Counted from the stretch's first letter, positions 1 to 9,357 are shown. The stretch: 64,000 bases of DNA from DASQPA01 sp963757335 (GCA_963757335.1 CAVWRJ010000024.1:723923-787922); one strand, 5' to 3'. Numbers and translations: made by a program. Notes: a model not told the origin generated them from the letters alone.

Positions 1-2
1 CT

Positions 3-83
3 CGGCTAGGGAGACGCTTGGCGGAGGAGAAAGTCGTGGCGGCGCGGGTTATGGAGCGTCAGATCGCCATCCATGGTTACTAA
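3..83 (+). CDS. possible 3' end of an upstream gene (partial, unknown)
   Basis: An open frame enters from the left edge and stops with TAA just before the AlkZ-like gene. The 26 visible residues are charged and helix-like (ending ...RQIAIHGY) and would fit the end of a real protein. There is too little to assign a family, and it could be chance. Confidence 0.2.
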   Translation, partial: RLGRRLAEEKVVAARVMERQIAIHGY

Positions 84-104
84 CCTTGGAGATATCCTCC
101 CCCC

Positions 105-1256
105 ATGCCCACCTCCTTCGAACGTCTCACCCCGCCCGCCCTCAACCGCGCTCTTCTCGCCCGGCAGGGCCTCCTCGCTCCCTTGGAGCTTCCCCTCGCC
201 GAGGCGGTCGAGTCGATCGGCGCTCTCCAGGGGCAGTACTGGCCGGCGCTGCCGGTCGCCCTGTGGTCGCGGCTGCGCGGCTTCGCCGCGGCGGACCTCT
301 ACGGTGCCTGCGAGCGCCGGGAGGTGGTCTTGGGAACGTGCGTGCGGGCCACGATCCATATGGTGAGCGCGCGGGAGCACCCCGAGTATGCGGCCCTCGT
401 GGCGGCGGGCGGGTTGGACGACTGGCGGCGGACGGCGGCGGCGGTCCCTCCGGCGACCGTGGCGCTGCGGGCGGCGCTCCTGGCCCTCCTTGAGTCCGTG
501 CCCCGCACCGGGGAGGAGATCGCCGGCTGGATCGAGAAGTATCTCGCCGTCCATCCCGGGGCGATCGATCCGGTGGAGGTCGAGCAGCAGCGGTCGTTCA
601 AGTGGCGGCCCTTCTATCGCTGGAGCGCCCTGGTGCGGGTCCCGGCCGATGGTCGATGGGGAGCGAAGACGCCGGAGGCCTACCTCGCCGCCCCTCGTCC
701 CGCCGCGGCACCGGCTCCAGAGGAGGCGCTCGTCCGGGTGATCCGCCGTCACCTGCGGGCCTTCGGGCCGGCCACCGCCGACGACGTGGCGGGGTGGATC
801 GCCTGGAAGACGCCGCCGGTGCGCTCGGCGCTCGAACGGCTGGCGCCGGAGTTGGTCCGTTTCGCGGACGAGGAGGGCCGGACCCTCTACGACCTGCCCG
901 AGGCGCCCCGGCCGGACCCCGAGATCCCGGCGCCGGTCCGCTTCCTGCCGAGCTTCGACAGCACCCTCCTGGCCTACGCCTCGAAGGGCCGGGCGCGGGC
1001 GCGTCTCGTGCCGGAGGCCTGCCGCGAGCCGATCTACGCCCGCGGCAACCTGCGGATTCTTCCGACCTTCCTAGTCGACGGCCTCGTCGCGGGAACCTGG
1101 GCGGTCGAGGTGCGTCGAAAGGAGGCGACGCTGACGCTTGAGCCCTGCGTGCGGCTGGAGCGAGCGGCGCGCGCGGCGCTGGTGGAGGAGGGCGAGCGGC
1201 TCCTGCGCTTCAGCGAGCCTCAGGCGAAGGCGCACCAGGTCGTGATCGAGACCTGA
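105..1256 (+). CDS. winged-helix DNA-binding protein, AlkZ/YcaQ-like (HTH_42 family)
   Basis: A 383-residue protein of the winged-helix family that includes the DNA glycosylases AlkZ and YcaQ, which remove bulky or crosslinked alkylated bases in the cytosol. The N-terminal LQGQYWP at residues 41-47 supplies the QxQ pair (Q42, Q44) that carries activity in AlkZ, followed by the family's ALWSRL stretch. Length is usual for the family. The start ATG has a GGAG about 11 bases upstream. It stands alone: the next gene has its own strong promoter. Glycosylase activity is inferred from the family; many members are untested. Confidence 0.8.
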   Translation: MPTSFERLTPPALNRALLARQGLLAPLELPLAEAVESIGALQGQYWPALPVALWSRLRGFAAADLYGACERREVVLGTCVRATIHMVSAREHPEYAALVAAGGLDDWRRTAAAVPPATVALRAALLALLESVPRTGEEIAGWIEKYLAVHPGAIDPVEVEQQRSFKWRPFYRWSALVRVPADGRWGAKTPEAYLAAPRPAAAPAPEEALVRVIRRHLRAFGPATADDVAGWIAWKTPPVRSALERLAPELVRFADEEGRTLYDLPEAPRPDPEIPAPVRFLPSFDSTLLAYASKGRARARLVPEACREPIYARGNLRILPTFLVDGLVAGTWAVEVRRKEATLTLEPCVRLERAARAALVEEGERLLRFSEPQAKAHQVVIET

Positions 1257-1316
1257 TGCGCGGTCGGCGAGCTCACGGACTGGCTTAACTGCCGCTTCGA
1301 TCCCTTTACCTCGGGC

Positions 1317-1345
1317 TTGACCTGTTTCATCCGAATATCTATAAT
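1317..1345 (+). promoter_or_regulatory. sigma70-type promoter for the small secreted protein
   Basis: TTGACC at 1317-1322 and a perfect TATAAT at 1340-1345 are separated by exactly 17 bases, in an AT-rich island of an otherwise GC-rich region. Transcription would start near 1352 and leave a leader of about 85 bases before the ATG at 1436. It is the best housekeeping promoter I can see in the window. Confidence 0.75.
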
Positions 1346-1435
1346 TTCTTCAGTACAGAGCTTCGGTCCAGGCCTGGATGCTGACGCAATTGAAGACCGG
1401 GGTCCCACCTGGGACTCCAGATGGAGGTTCGTCTC

Positions 1436-1987
1436 ATGACGCGATCGAGCATCTCCTGTCTCTCGGCTGCGGTGGTCCTTGCCTGCGCTCTTGGCGCGGG
1501 GACCGCCCAGGCCCAACCGAACAACCCGATCGGCCTCTGGAGCGTCACCGCCCATGACGATACCAATCCGGGGATGCCGATCGTCGGCACCCAGCGGATC
1601 TGCTTCCTGGCCAACGGGACCTGGTTCAGCCCCACCTTCCCGGGCTGGGCAGGGGTCTGGTTCCAGAAGGGGACCGGCGGCGCTCCCGGCCTCGGCAACC
1701 GGGTCCGGCTGCTCGGCAACTGGCAGCCGGGGGCGCCCTTCAGCGACTCCGCCGAGCTCGACTTCATCCACCTGACCATGATGACCGGCTCCTGGACGGA
1801 GTGGCAGTTCGCCGGCTATCCGCCGCCCCCCCTCCCGCCGCCGCCGCCGCCGCCAGGCCCGCCTTTCTTCTTCTTCAAGGTCTCGGTCTGCCGCCTCGGC
1901 GGTTGCGCCGGACCGCTGCCGGCGGCGGCTGGGGGGCCGCCGCCGCTCACCATCGCCGGGGCCGGGGCCGTCGCCTGTAACCCCTAG
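1436..1987 (+). CDS. small secreted protein, proline-rich C-terminus
   Basis: A 183-residue exported protein of unknown function. It starts with a clear signal peptide (MTRSSIS... then a hydrophobic core ending GTAQAQ, cleavage near residue 27). The mature part has Trp/Gly-rich segments typical of small beta proteins, then a run of prolines (PPPPLPPPPPPPGPP), FFFF, and a Gly/Ala/Pro tail with three or four cysteines. The ATG at 1421 is five codons upstream in the same frame, but GGAGG at 1423-1427 sits eight bases before 1436, so I prefer 1436. It is transcribed from the promoter at 1317-1345 and ends before a hairpin at 2005-2037. Confidence 0.65.
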   Translation: MTRSSISCLSAAVVLACALGAGTAQAQPNNPIGLWSVTAHDDTNPGMPIVGTQRICFLANGTWFSPTFPGWAGVWFQKGTGGAPGLGNRVRLLGNWQPGAPFSDSAELDFIHLTMMTGSWTEWQFAGYPPPPLPPPPPPPGPPFFFFKVSVCRLGGCAGPLPAAAGGPPPLTIAGAGAVACNP

Positions 1988-2004
1988 CGCTCGTCCTCGC
2001 CGGG

Positions 2005-2037
2005 GCGAGCCGCGGCGCTACGGCGTCCGCGGCTCGC
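2005..2037. terminator. bidirectional hairpin between convergent genes
   Basis: Perfect 11-bp inverted repeat (GCGAGCCGCGG / CCGCGGCTCGC) with an 11-base loop, between the end of the secreted-protein gene (1987) and the end of the minus-strand GGDEF-EAL gene (2058). There is no strong T run, so Rho-independent function is only likely. Confidence 0.55.
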
Positions 2038-2057
2038 TCCGTCCTGGCCTGGCGAGC

Positions 2058-4160
2058 TCACCACCTAACGTTGGCGGCGATCAGCCCGCTCGCGGCCGAG
2101 CTGTCGATGGGCTTGGAGAAGAAGTAGCCCTGGCCGTATTGGCAGGAGAGGCCGCGGAGCCGCGAGACCTGCTCGGCGGTCTCCAGGCCCTCCGCCGCCA
2201 CCCCCATGCCGAGGGTGCGCGCCAGGGTGACGATGGTGTGGACGATCTCGGAGCGGCCGCCGCCGTCGCCGGTGTAGCTGATGAAGGAACGGTCGATCTT
2301 GAGGGCGTCCATGGGCAGGCGGTGCAGGTAGCTCAAGGAGGAGTAGCCGGTGCCGAAGTCGTCGATGTAGAGCTTGACCCCGAGGTCGCGCAGCTGGGAG
2401 AGCTTGGCGAGCGCCGCGTCGCCATGGTCCATGATCGTGCTCTCGGTCATCTCCAGGCGCAGGCTGCCCATCTCCACCTGGGTCTCGCGGAGAATTCTCT
2501 TGAGCCGCTTGATCAGGTCGACCTGCATGAACTGCTTGCCGGAGAGGTTGACGCTCACCGGCACGGCTCGGCCGGTCGGGTAGAGCGCCTGCCACTCGGC
2601 GAGCTGGCGGCAGGCCTCGCGGAGCACCCACCAGCCGATGGGCACGATGAGGCCCGTATCCTCGGCGATCGAGATGAACGTCTCCGGCTGGAGCAGGCCG
2701 CGGATCGGGTGATTCCAGCGCAGCAGGGCCTCGAAGGCGTCGAGCTCGCCGCTCGCCAGCGAGACGATGGGCTGGTAGTGGATCTCGAACTCCTCGCGCT
2801 CGATCGCCCGTCGCAGGTCGTTCTCGATCTGGAGGAGGGCGACCGCCCGGTCGTGCATGTTGCGGTCGAAGAGGGCGTGCCGGTCCTTGCCTGCCGCCTT
2901 GGCGCGGTACATCGCCGTGTCGGCGTCGCGCAGGACGTCCTCGGGGCGCTCGTAATCGGAGCTCGACCCCAAGGCGATCCCCAGGCTCATGGTGACGAAC
3001 ACCTCGTGCCCGCGCAGGTTGAAGGGCTTCGCCAGCTCGCGGTTGACCCGCTGCGCCACCCGGGTCGCCTGGGGGACGTCGTTGAAGTCGTTGAGGAGGA
3101 TGGCGAACTCGTCGCCCCCGAGCCGGGCGACGGTGTCGCCGGGGCGCAGGAGGATCTCCAGGCGGCGGGCGACGGCGACGAGCAGCTCGTCGCCCACGTG
3201 GTGCCCCAGGCTGTCGTTGACGTTCTTGAAGCGGTCGAGGTCCAGGAAGAGCACGGCGTAGGGGTGACCGCCGCGGCGCCGGGCGTGGGCGATCACCATG
3301 CCCAGGCGGTCGAGGAAGAGCGCGCGGTTGGGCAGCCCGGTCAGGGCGTCGTGGAAGGCGTCGTGCAGGAGCCGCTTCTCGGCCAGCTTGCGGGCGGTGA
3401 TGTCCGATTGCGAGCCCGCCATCCGGTAGGCCTCGCCGTTGCGGACCGCGATGCCGCGGGAGAGGACCCAGCGGTAGGTCCCATCCTTGTGGAGCATCCG
3501 GTGCTCGCTCTTGAAGTGCGGCGTGCCGCCGCCCTGGTGAGCGGAGATCTCGGCCTTCAGGACCATGAGATCGTCGGGATGCACCCGGTCGAACCACTCG
3601 CGGGGCTCCTCCCCGATCTCCCCGTCCTCGAAGCCGAGCATCGACTTCCAGCGCGGCGAAAAGTAGATCCGGTCGGTCTTCAGGTGCCAGTCCCAGAGGC
3701 CGTCGTGGGCGCCCTGGACGGCGAGGGCGTAGCGCTCCTCGCTCTCCCGGAGCGCTACCTCGGCCTGCTTGCGCTCCAGGGCGTAGCGGATCGAGCGGCC
3801 GAGGAGCGAGCTTTCGATCTGGCGCTTCTGGAGGTAGTCCTGGGCTCCCGAGGCGGACGGCCGCGGTGGCCAGCTCCTCGTCCTCGACCCCGGTGAGGAG
3901 CACGATCGGGAGCTCCGGAGACTTCGCCTTGATCCGGTTGAGGGAATCGAGAGAGCCGTGGACGCTGTCGGGCAGCGAAACGTCGAGCAGGATGAGGTCG
4001 ACGTCGGAGGAGTTGTGGAGGAGCTCCACGGCCTTCGCGATGCGGTCGACCGTCGCAGGTGAAAGGGCCCGAAGGGCGCCCTCTCCAAGAGCCGGCGTAC
4101 CAGGTCGGCATCCGCCGGGCTGTCCTCGACCAGTAGAATCCGGATCGGTGGATGGGTCAC
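2058..4160 (-). CDS. response regulator-PAS-GGDEF-EAL protein (two compensating frameshifts)
   Basis: A cyclic-di-GMP turnover protein of about 700 residues. Order: receiver domain (about 1-120), PAS with PAC (about 140-265), GGDEF (about 270-440, intact RLGGDEF), EAL (about 450-690, with EALLRW, NLSGKQF, EMTES, IDDFGTGYSSL and KIDRSF). Both synthase and phosphodiesterase motifs are present. The receiver begins RILLVEDSPADADLV, but its middle (VDLILLDVSLPDS, PIVLLTG) lies in another frame. The frame is left near 4050 and regained near 3848; adding one G to a GG run and removing one G from a GGG run gives a normal receiver. The start is GTG with GGGAGG upstream. It follows the hybrid kinase on the same strand, 236 bases downstream. 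Confidence 0.85.
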   Translation of the reverse strand: MTHPPIRILLVEDSPADADLVRRLLERAPFGPFHLRRSTASRRPWSSSTTPPTSTSSCSTFRCPTASTALSIPSTGSRRSLRSSRSCSSPGSRTRSWPPRPSASGAQDYLQKRQIESSLLGRSIRYALERKQAEVALRESEERYALAVQGAHDGLWDWHLKTDRIYFSPRWKSMLGFEDGEIGEEPREWFDRVHPDDLMVLKAEISAHQGGGTPHFKSEHRMLHKDGTYRWVLSRGIAVRNGEAYRMAGSQSDITARKLAEKRLLHDAFHDALTGLPNRALFLDRLGMVIAHARRRGGHPYAVLFLDLDRFKNVNDSLGHHVGDELLVAVARRLEILLRPGDTVARLGGDEFAILLNDFNDVPQATRVAQRVNRELAKPFNLRGHEVFVTMSLGIALGSSSDYERPEDVLRDADTAMYRAKAAGKDRHALFDRNMHDRAVALLQIENDLRRAIEREEFEIHYQPIVSLASGELDAFEALLRWNHPIRGLLQPETFISIAEDTGLIVPIGWWVLREACRQLAEWQALYPTGRAVPVSVNLSGKQFMQVDLIKRLKRILRETQVEMGSLRLEMTESTIMDHGDAALAKLSQLRDLGVKLYIDDFGTGYSSLSYLHRLPMDALKIDRSFISYTGDGGGRSEIVHTIVTLARTLGMGVAAEGLETAEQVSRLRGLSCQYGQGYFFSKPIDSSAASGLIAANVRW

Positions 4161-4290
4161 GGCGGCCCTCCCTGGAGTACGGCCCGACCCAGGCCGTGCA
4201 ACCTGCGCCCAATCAGAATACGAAACGCATAACTACAAAAACTGTCGCATCCTACCATAAGCGCTTCCCGTGACCTGGATTTCGGCAAGA

Positions 4291-4367
4291 GGTCATTTTG
4301 AACCTGCGGGCGGGCTCCTTCGGGCGCTCTGCGCAGCCAGTCGCCCGTCCGCGGACTCAAAATGACC
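4291..4367. repeat. 77-bp nested inverted repeat
   Basis: Outer arms GGTCATTTTGA (4291-4301) and TCAAAATGACC (4357-4367) are perfect inverted copies. Inside them GGGCG and CGCCC stretches form a second pairing. The element sits between two co-directional signalling genes. It could be an intercistronic terminator or a small MITE/REP-like element; no flanking target duplication is obvious. Confidence 0.5.
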
Positions 4368-4396
4368 GGGTACTGGATTTCTGTCCTCGCCGTCTT

Positions 4397-5863
4397 TTAT
4401 CTCTCTTCGGGGGCAGGGATCGTAAAGTAGAAGGTCGATCCCTGGCCCGGCTCGGATTTCGCCCAGATCCGGCCGCCGTGGCGCTCGACGATCCGGCGGC
4501 AGGTGGCGAGTCCCAGGCCGGTGCCGGGGACGTCCGGCTGGAGGCGCTTGAAGGGGAGGAAGATCGACTCCGCCGCCACCGGATCGATGCCGACGCCGTT
4601 GTCGTGGACGGAGAAGACCCAGTGGCCGTCGGCCCGGGCGGCGGAGAGGAGGACGCGCGGTGCCGCCTCGCCACGGTATTTGATCGCGTTGCTCACCAGG
4701 TTCTGCAAGAGCCAGACGATCTGGACCGGATCGGCATGGATCGGCGGCAGCGGGGAGTGGGTGACGGCGGCTCCGCTCTCCTCGATGGCGGCCCCCAGGT
4801 TGGCGAGGGCGCTCTCCAGGAGCTCCTCGACGTCGACGGTCTCGAAGGGCCGCTCGCGGCCCTCCATGCGGGCGAGCGAGAGCAGGTCGTCAATCAGGCT
4901 CTGGAGCCGGCGGGCGCCGCCGACGACGCGGTCGAGGAGCCGGTCGGCCTCGGCGTCGAGCTTGCCCGCGTAGTCTTCCTGCAGGATGCGGGCGTAGCGT
5001 TCCATCGTGCGGGCGGGCTCCTGCAGCTCGTGGGAGGCCATCGAGGCGAACTGCTGGAGGTCGTCGTTGGAGCGCCGGAGCTGGGTGGCGCGGCGCTCCA
5101 GGCTCTCCTCCGACAGCTTGCGCGCGGTGATGTCCTCGACCAGGCCGTCGATCCGGACCAGGGCCTTTTTGTCCCGCACCACCGTCCGGATCACCTGCAC
5201 CCAGATCGGGCGCCCGTCGGCGCGCTCGAGCCGGACCTCCTGCGCCGCTCCCGGGTCGCCGCGGTCCGGCTTCGGCAGGGAGGGGTTCCGGGTCTCCTCG
5301 GAGGCGACGAGCGGGGTCAAGTCGAGAGGCTCGGCCGCCTCTAAGTCTTCGAGGCCGAACATCTGCAGGAAGGCCGGGTTGGCGTTGAGCAGCCGTCCGC
5401 CGGTGGTGGCACTGAAAACCCCGATCCGCGCCTCGGTCAGCAGCGACTCCAGGCGGGCGGTGCGCCGGGGGTGCCGCCGGCGGCTCTCGGCGAGCGCCGC
5501 CCCGACGGCCTCCGGGAGCCGCAGGAAGTTTCCCGTCCGCTTGACCAGATAGTGGTCCACCCCCAGCCGGGCCGCCGTGGCGCTGATCTCCTCGCTGCCG
5601 TGACGGGTGAAGAGGATGACCGGGATCTCGGGCCACTCCGCCTTGACGAATTCGAGGACCGCCAGGCCCTCGGCCCAGTGCAGCTTCTGCTCGACGACGA
5701 TCAGGTCGAAGTCTTTTTTCGCGCAGGCGCGGGCGAAACCCAGCGCATCGGAGATCTCTTGAATATCGATATATTTTAAGTCAGATTTCAGTACAACTTT
5801 GGCCAGGGCGCGGTCTTCCAGGTCGTCGTCGATCAACAAGAGGCAGGAGTCGCGCTCGTTCAC
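4397..5863 (-). CDS. receiver-PAS-histidine kinase with Glu at the phosphoacceptor position
   Basis: A soluble 488-residue hybrid signalling kinase. Receiver at 5-125, PAS at about 140-255, HisKA with ASMASHELQEPAR (H278), and an ATP-binding domain with N box (N392), DNGVGI (421-426), FLPFKRL and GTGLGL. The kinase core is complete and of the phytochrome-like HELQEP type. In the receiver the acidic pair (D12, D13), T86 and K108 are kept, but the position normally held by the phosphorylated Asp is E58 (DLIVVEQKL), codon GAG. The receiver may therefore be locked in an active-like state or be a non-phosphorylated sensor. No membrane segment is seen. It probably shares a transcript with the GGDEF-EAL gene downstream. 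Confidence 0.85.
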   Translation of the reverse strand: MNERDSCLLLIDDDLEDRALAKVVLKSDLKYIDIQEISDALGFARACAKKDFDLIVVEQKLHWAEGLAVLEFVKAEWPEIPVILFTRHGSEEISATAARLGVDHYLVKRTGNFLRLPEAVGAALAESRRRHPRRTARLESLLTEARIGVFSATTGGRLLNANPAFLQMFGLEDLEAAEPLDLTPLVASEETRNPSLPKPDRGDPGAAQEVRLERADGRPIWVQVIRTVVRDKKALVRIDGLVEDITARKLSEESLERRATQLRRSNDDLQQFASMASHELQEPARTMERYARILQEDYAGKLDAEADRLLDRVVGGARRLQSLIDDLLSLARMEGRERPFETVDVEELLESALANLGAAIEESGAAVTHSPLPPIHADPVQIVWLLQNLVSNAIKYRGEAAPRVLLSAARADGHWVFSVHDNGVGIDPVAAESIFLPFKRLQPDVPGTGLGLATCRRIVERHGGRIWAKSEPGQGSTFYFTIPAPEER

Positions 5864-5911
5864 GCGCCCACCATAGCAACAAGCAGCATGCCATCACCAT
5901 TCATCCATGGG

Positions 5912-5917
5912 TATAAT
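5912..5917 (+). promoter_or_regulatory. candidate -10 box for the sensor kinase operon
   Basis: TATAAT lies in an AT-rich stretch between the divergent kinase genes, 89 bases before the ATG at 6006. No convincing -35 is seen 17 bases upstream, so this is a weak call. Confidence 0.3.
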
Positions 5918-6005
5918 CTCTTCTATATCGTGAGGCATAGACCGCGGGACCGCCGCGGTGGGAAAAGCCGGAAGCTCCGAAGCGGAGGGAGGGGCCGGGG
6001 GGCAG

Positions 6006-7713
6006 ATGGACTTCGAGGACTCTTCACAGAATCGCGCCGAGCGCCTGATCGCCAGTCTGCGCCTGCTGGCCGGCTTTGCCTTTCTGCTCTTCGTCGAACT
6101 CGAACCGTCGGCCCTCCCGGCGCGCAACGCCGAGCGCGCCATGCCGCTCCTCGCCGTCTATCTCCTCTTCTCTCTTCTCCTCGCGGTCCTCTTCCGCGGC
6201 TCGGCGGCGCTCCGGCCGCGCTGGCGGGCGGCCGTCCAGGTCCTCGACCTCGTCACCTTCACCGCCCTCTGCTTCCTGGCCGGCGCTCCGGCCGGCGCCT
6301 CCCTGGTCTTTTTCGCCTTCATCCTGCTCGCCGGCGCTCTGCGCTGGCGGTGGCGCGGGATCGCCTGGACGGCCCTGGCGGGGATCGGCATGCTGCTGGG
6401 AGCCGGCCTCCTGACCTCGCTCTTGAGCCCGGGCTCGCCCCTGGCGTTCGACCGGATGCTGGTCTGGAGCGCCGGCCTCGCCGTGCTCGCCCTGCTGCTC
6501 GCCTCGGTCTCGGCCCACCAGCAGCGGCTCGGCCGGGAGATCCTGGGGATCGCATCGTGGCCCCAGCTCTCCCAGAAGGACCGCGAGGGGCTCCTGTCGC
6601 ACCTGCTCGATCACGCCGCCGGCATTCTGGAGGCGCCGCGCCTCCTCCTCGTCTGGGAGGAGATGGACGAGCCCTGGCTGCATCTCGCCCTGCGGTCCGG
6701 CGGCAGCCTCGAACGGCTGCGGGAGGCGCCGACGGCCTTCCCGCTCCTCGTCGCCGAACCGCTCGGCGAGGTCAGCTTCTTCACCTCGGGCACCCGCGGC
6801 CGGAAGCCGCCCGCCGTCTGGTACCGCTCGGCGGAGGGGTTGAGCCTCTGGCGCGGCGCGCCGGTCGGCGCCGAGCTCTGCCGCCGCTTCGCCATCGACC
6901 GCGTGGCCTCCTGGCCGCTGCGGGCGGAGCGGGTCGAGGGCCGGCTCTTCGTCCTCGACAAGAAGGACTTCGAGAAGGACCACCTCCTGCTCGGCGAGAT
7001 CGTCGCCCGCCGCATCGCCGCCGAGCTCGACCAGTTCTACATCACCCAGCAGCTGCAGGAGCGGCGCGGTGACCGAGGAACGGATCCGGCTGGCCTGGGA
7101 CCTCCACGACGGCATGCTCCAGTCGCTGACCGGCGCCGCCCTGCAGCTCCAGGCCCTCGCCCGGCTGCTCGACGAGGACCCGGTGGCGGCGCGGGCGCAG
7201 CTCGTCGAGATCCAGCGGCTGATCGCCGCCGACCAGCGCGACCTGCGCTTCTTCATCGAAGAGCTGAAACCCGCTTCGCCCCAGGCGCTCGCCGAGGAGA
7301 CCGACTTCGACGTCCGCTTCAAGGAGCTGGCGGAGCGGCTCCACCGCCTCTGCGGGCTGGACGTCGAGCTGCGGCTGACCGGGATCGACGGGCGGCTCCC
7401 CACCTACCTGGCGCGCCAGCTCTACCGTCTCCTCCGCGAGGCCCTGTTCAACGTCGCCCGTCACGCCGGGGCCTCCGCCGCCCGGGTGGAGATCGCGCTC
7501 GCCGGGCAGGCCCTGGCGGTGACCGTGACCGACAACGGCCGGGGTTTCCCCTTCAAGGGGCGCTACGAGCACGAGGAGCTCCGCCGCCAGAAGCTCGGGC
7601 CGGTGAGCTTGAAAGAGCGGATCACCGCTTTAGGCGGCTCACTCGCCATCGACTCCGGCGACGGGCGGACCCGGATCGAGATGAGCCTCCCGGTGCCGGC
7701 GGGGGCCCGCTGA
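6006..7713 (+). CDS. membrane sensor histidine kinase, NarX/HisKA_3 type (one frameshift)
   Basis: N-terminal half: five or six hydrophobic segments (about residues 15-175) forming a membrane sensor, then a cytoplasmic GAF-like domain ending RRIAAELDQFYITQQLQERR. The C-terminal half continues in the next frame: the HisKA_3 dimerisation helix (RLAWDLHDGMLQSLTG, phosphorylated His in DLHDG) and a HATPase domain (REALFNVARHAGA, TDNGRGF). One surplus base between 7062 and 7068 separates the halves. A GTG at 7069 could start a separate soluble kinase, but the usual linker sequence argues for one gene. The ATG at 6006 follows a GGAGG-rich stretch. Its stop overlaps the start of the response regulator gene (TGATG), so the two form one operon and surely a phosphorelay pair. 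Confidence 0.8.
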
Positions 7714-8357
7714 TGGCCGCGCCGACCCGGCTGGTAGTGGTCGACGACCACCCCCTGATCCTGGAGGGGCTCGACCGGCTCTTCCGGCTGGAGGACGACC
7801 TCGAGCTGGTGGCCAAGTGCATCAACGCCGAGGAGGCTCTGGAAGCCGTCCGCGTCCACCAGCCCGACCTCCTGATCCTCGACCTCCGGCTGCCGGGCCG
7901 GCGCGGCCTGGAGGTGCTGGAGGAGATCCAGCGCGAGGGGCTCCCCACCCGGACGGTGCTCCTGACCGGGGCGATCACCGAGGACGAGCTGCTGGAGGCC
8001 CTCCGCCTGGGGGCGCGCGGGGTCGTGCTCAAGGAGATGGCGCCGGAGATGCTGGTGCGGTGCATCCGCAAGGTGCGGTCCGGCGAGCTCTGGTTCGAGA
8101 GCGATTTCCTCGGCCGGGCGGTCGAAGGGATGCTGAGCCGCGACGGGGTCGCCGGGCGCGGGCGGCGCGCCCTGACCGTCCGCGAGCTCCGCATCGTCCG
8201 CATGGCGGCCACCGGCCTCCACAACCGCGAGATCGCGGCAGAGCTCTCGATCACCGAGGGCACGGTCAAGGTCCACCTGCACAACATCTACGAGAAGCTG
8301 GCGGTCACCGGCCGGGTCGAGCTGACGATCTTCGCCCGCGACCAGGGGTGGGTCTGA
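7713..8357 (+). CDS. NarL/FixJ-family response regulator (REC-LuxR HTH)
   Basis: A 214-residue DNA-binding response regulator. Receiver at residues 5-120 with the acidic pair in VVVDDH, phosphoacceptor D57 (LLILDLRLPG), T85 and K107; LuxR-type helix-turn-helix at about 152-200 (LTVRELRIVRMAATG, NREIAAELSITEGTVKVHL). The ATG overlaps the TGA of the sensor kinase, so the two are translationally coupled and this is its cognate regulator. Target genes cannot be read from the sequence. Confidence 0.92.
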   Translation: MAAPTRLVVVDDHPLILEGLDRLFRLEDDLELVAKCINAEEALEAVRVHQPDLLILDLRLPGRRGLEVLEEIQREGLPTRTVLLTGAITEDELLEALRLGARGVVLKEMAPEMLVRCIRKVRSGELWFESDFLGRAVEGMLSRDGVAGRGRRALTVRELRIVRMAATGLHNREIAAELSITEGTVKVHLHNIYEKLAVTGRVELTIFARDQGWV

Positions 8358-8475
8358 CCTTGCACCCCCGGCCCCCCCACGCTATGGTTCTCCTGCCTGC
8401 TTCAGTCGGGCGCTCGGGCTTGCCGTCCGGGCTCTTGGGCCGACCGGGACCGCGGCTTAGGGGAAGCGACGAGCG

Positions 8476-9357
8476 ATGATGCTAGAGAGCGTGGTGCGGG
8501 ACTGCCTCTATCTCAACTGGGCCCTGCCGGCAGCGGCCCTGCCGCCACCGCCGGCGCCGCTGCGCTACCAGCTTCACCCCTTCCAGGGGGAGGACCACGT
8601 CTTCGCTTCGGCGGTCCTCTTCCACCAGGAGGGGCTCCACCTGCAGAGCCTGCCGCGCCTGCGCCTCTCCTATCCGCAGTGCAACCTCCGGCTCTACATG
8701 CTGGACGGCGACGGGGTCCCTTCGGTCCTCTTCCGCTCCATGCTGATGCCGCTCTGGGTGGTCCCCGGGGTTCGGCTGGTCTCCGCGCAGCCGGCGGCGA
8801 GCGCCCGCTTCCGCTTCCCGCGGCCCTCCTCCGACCTCGGGGACGGCGAGTGGCGGTGGTGGGTGGAGAAGGGGGAGGCGCTCGAGGTCCGGGCCTGGCA
8901 GGACAGCCCGACCGTCGGCCACGGGCCGCGCCTCGGCTCCTGGGAGCAGACGGTCGAGTACATCTCGGAGCGGCCGCGCGGCTACGCTGCCGAGGACGGG
9001 GCGCTCCACCGGGTGAAGGCGCAGCACCCGCGGGCCGCGGTCTGGCCGCTGCGGGCCGAGATCTCCGCCCTCGGGCTGCTGACGAGCCTCCTCCCGCTCA
9101 CCCACGGCGCCGTCTGGCCGCCGCTCCACTCCTCCTGGCTCTGCCCGGAGATCCCCTTCGTCTTCGATCTCGGGCTCGTCCCCAAGATGACGGTGGCCCC
9201 CAGCCTTCCCCAGGCGGCGGCCTCACGGAGCGCCGCTCGGAGCGCCGCCCGCATCGCCCTGCCGGAGAGCAACAACCTCGCTCGCGATGCCCGCGATGCT
9301 CATACCCCCGGTACCCCACCGCTCCCGGCACGGGAGGAGGAGGTCTGCCATGCCTGA
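8476..9357 (+). CDS. YqjF-like protein (DUF2071 family)
   Basis: A 293-residue protein resembling the DUF2071/YqjF family, which has an acetoacetate-decarboxylase-like fold and no settled function. Supporting stretches are the N-terminal LNWALP, the central LRLSYPQCNLRLYML and DGVPSVLFRSMLMPLW, and the later strand-rich segment with WPLRAEI. Residues after about 245 are Ala/Arg-rich and probably disordered. Two ATGs stand in tandem at 8476 and 8479. The end overlaps the RidA start by eight bases, suggesting translational coupling. Confidence 0.6.
   Translation: MMLESVVRDCLYLNWALPAAALPPPPAPLRYQLHPFQGEDHVFASAVLFHQEGLHLQSLPRLRLSYPQCNLRLYMLDGDGVPSVLFRSMLMPLWVVPGVRLVSAQPAASARFRFPRPSSDLGDGEWRWWVEKGEALEVRAWQDSPTVGHGPRLGSWEQTVEYISERPRGYAAEDGALHRVKAQHPRAAVWPLRAEISALGLLTSLLPLTHGAVWPPLHSSWLCPEIPFVFDLGLVPKMTVAPSLPQAAASRSAARSAARIALPESNNLARDARDAHTPGTPPLPAREEEVCHA

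Noticed and set aside
2139..3896. Long plus-strand open frame (585 codons)
   Set aside because: Antisense to the GGDEF-EAL gene, whose motifs are intact; the frame is open only because of high third-position GC.
7069..7713. Separate soluble histidine kinase from the GTG at 7069
   Set aside because: The preceding frame ends exactly at the sensor-kinase linker and one base restores continuity, so one gene is more likely.
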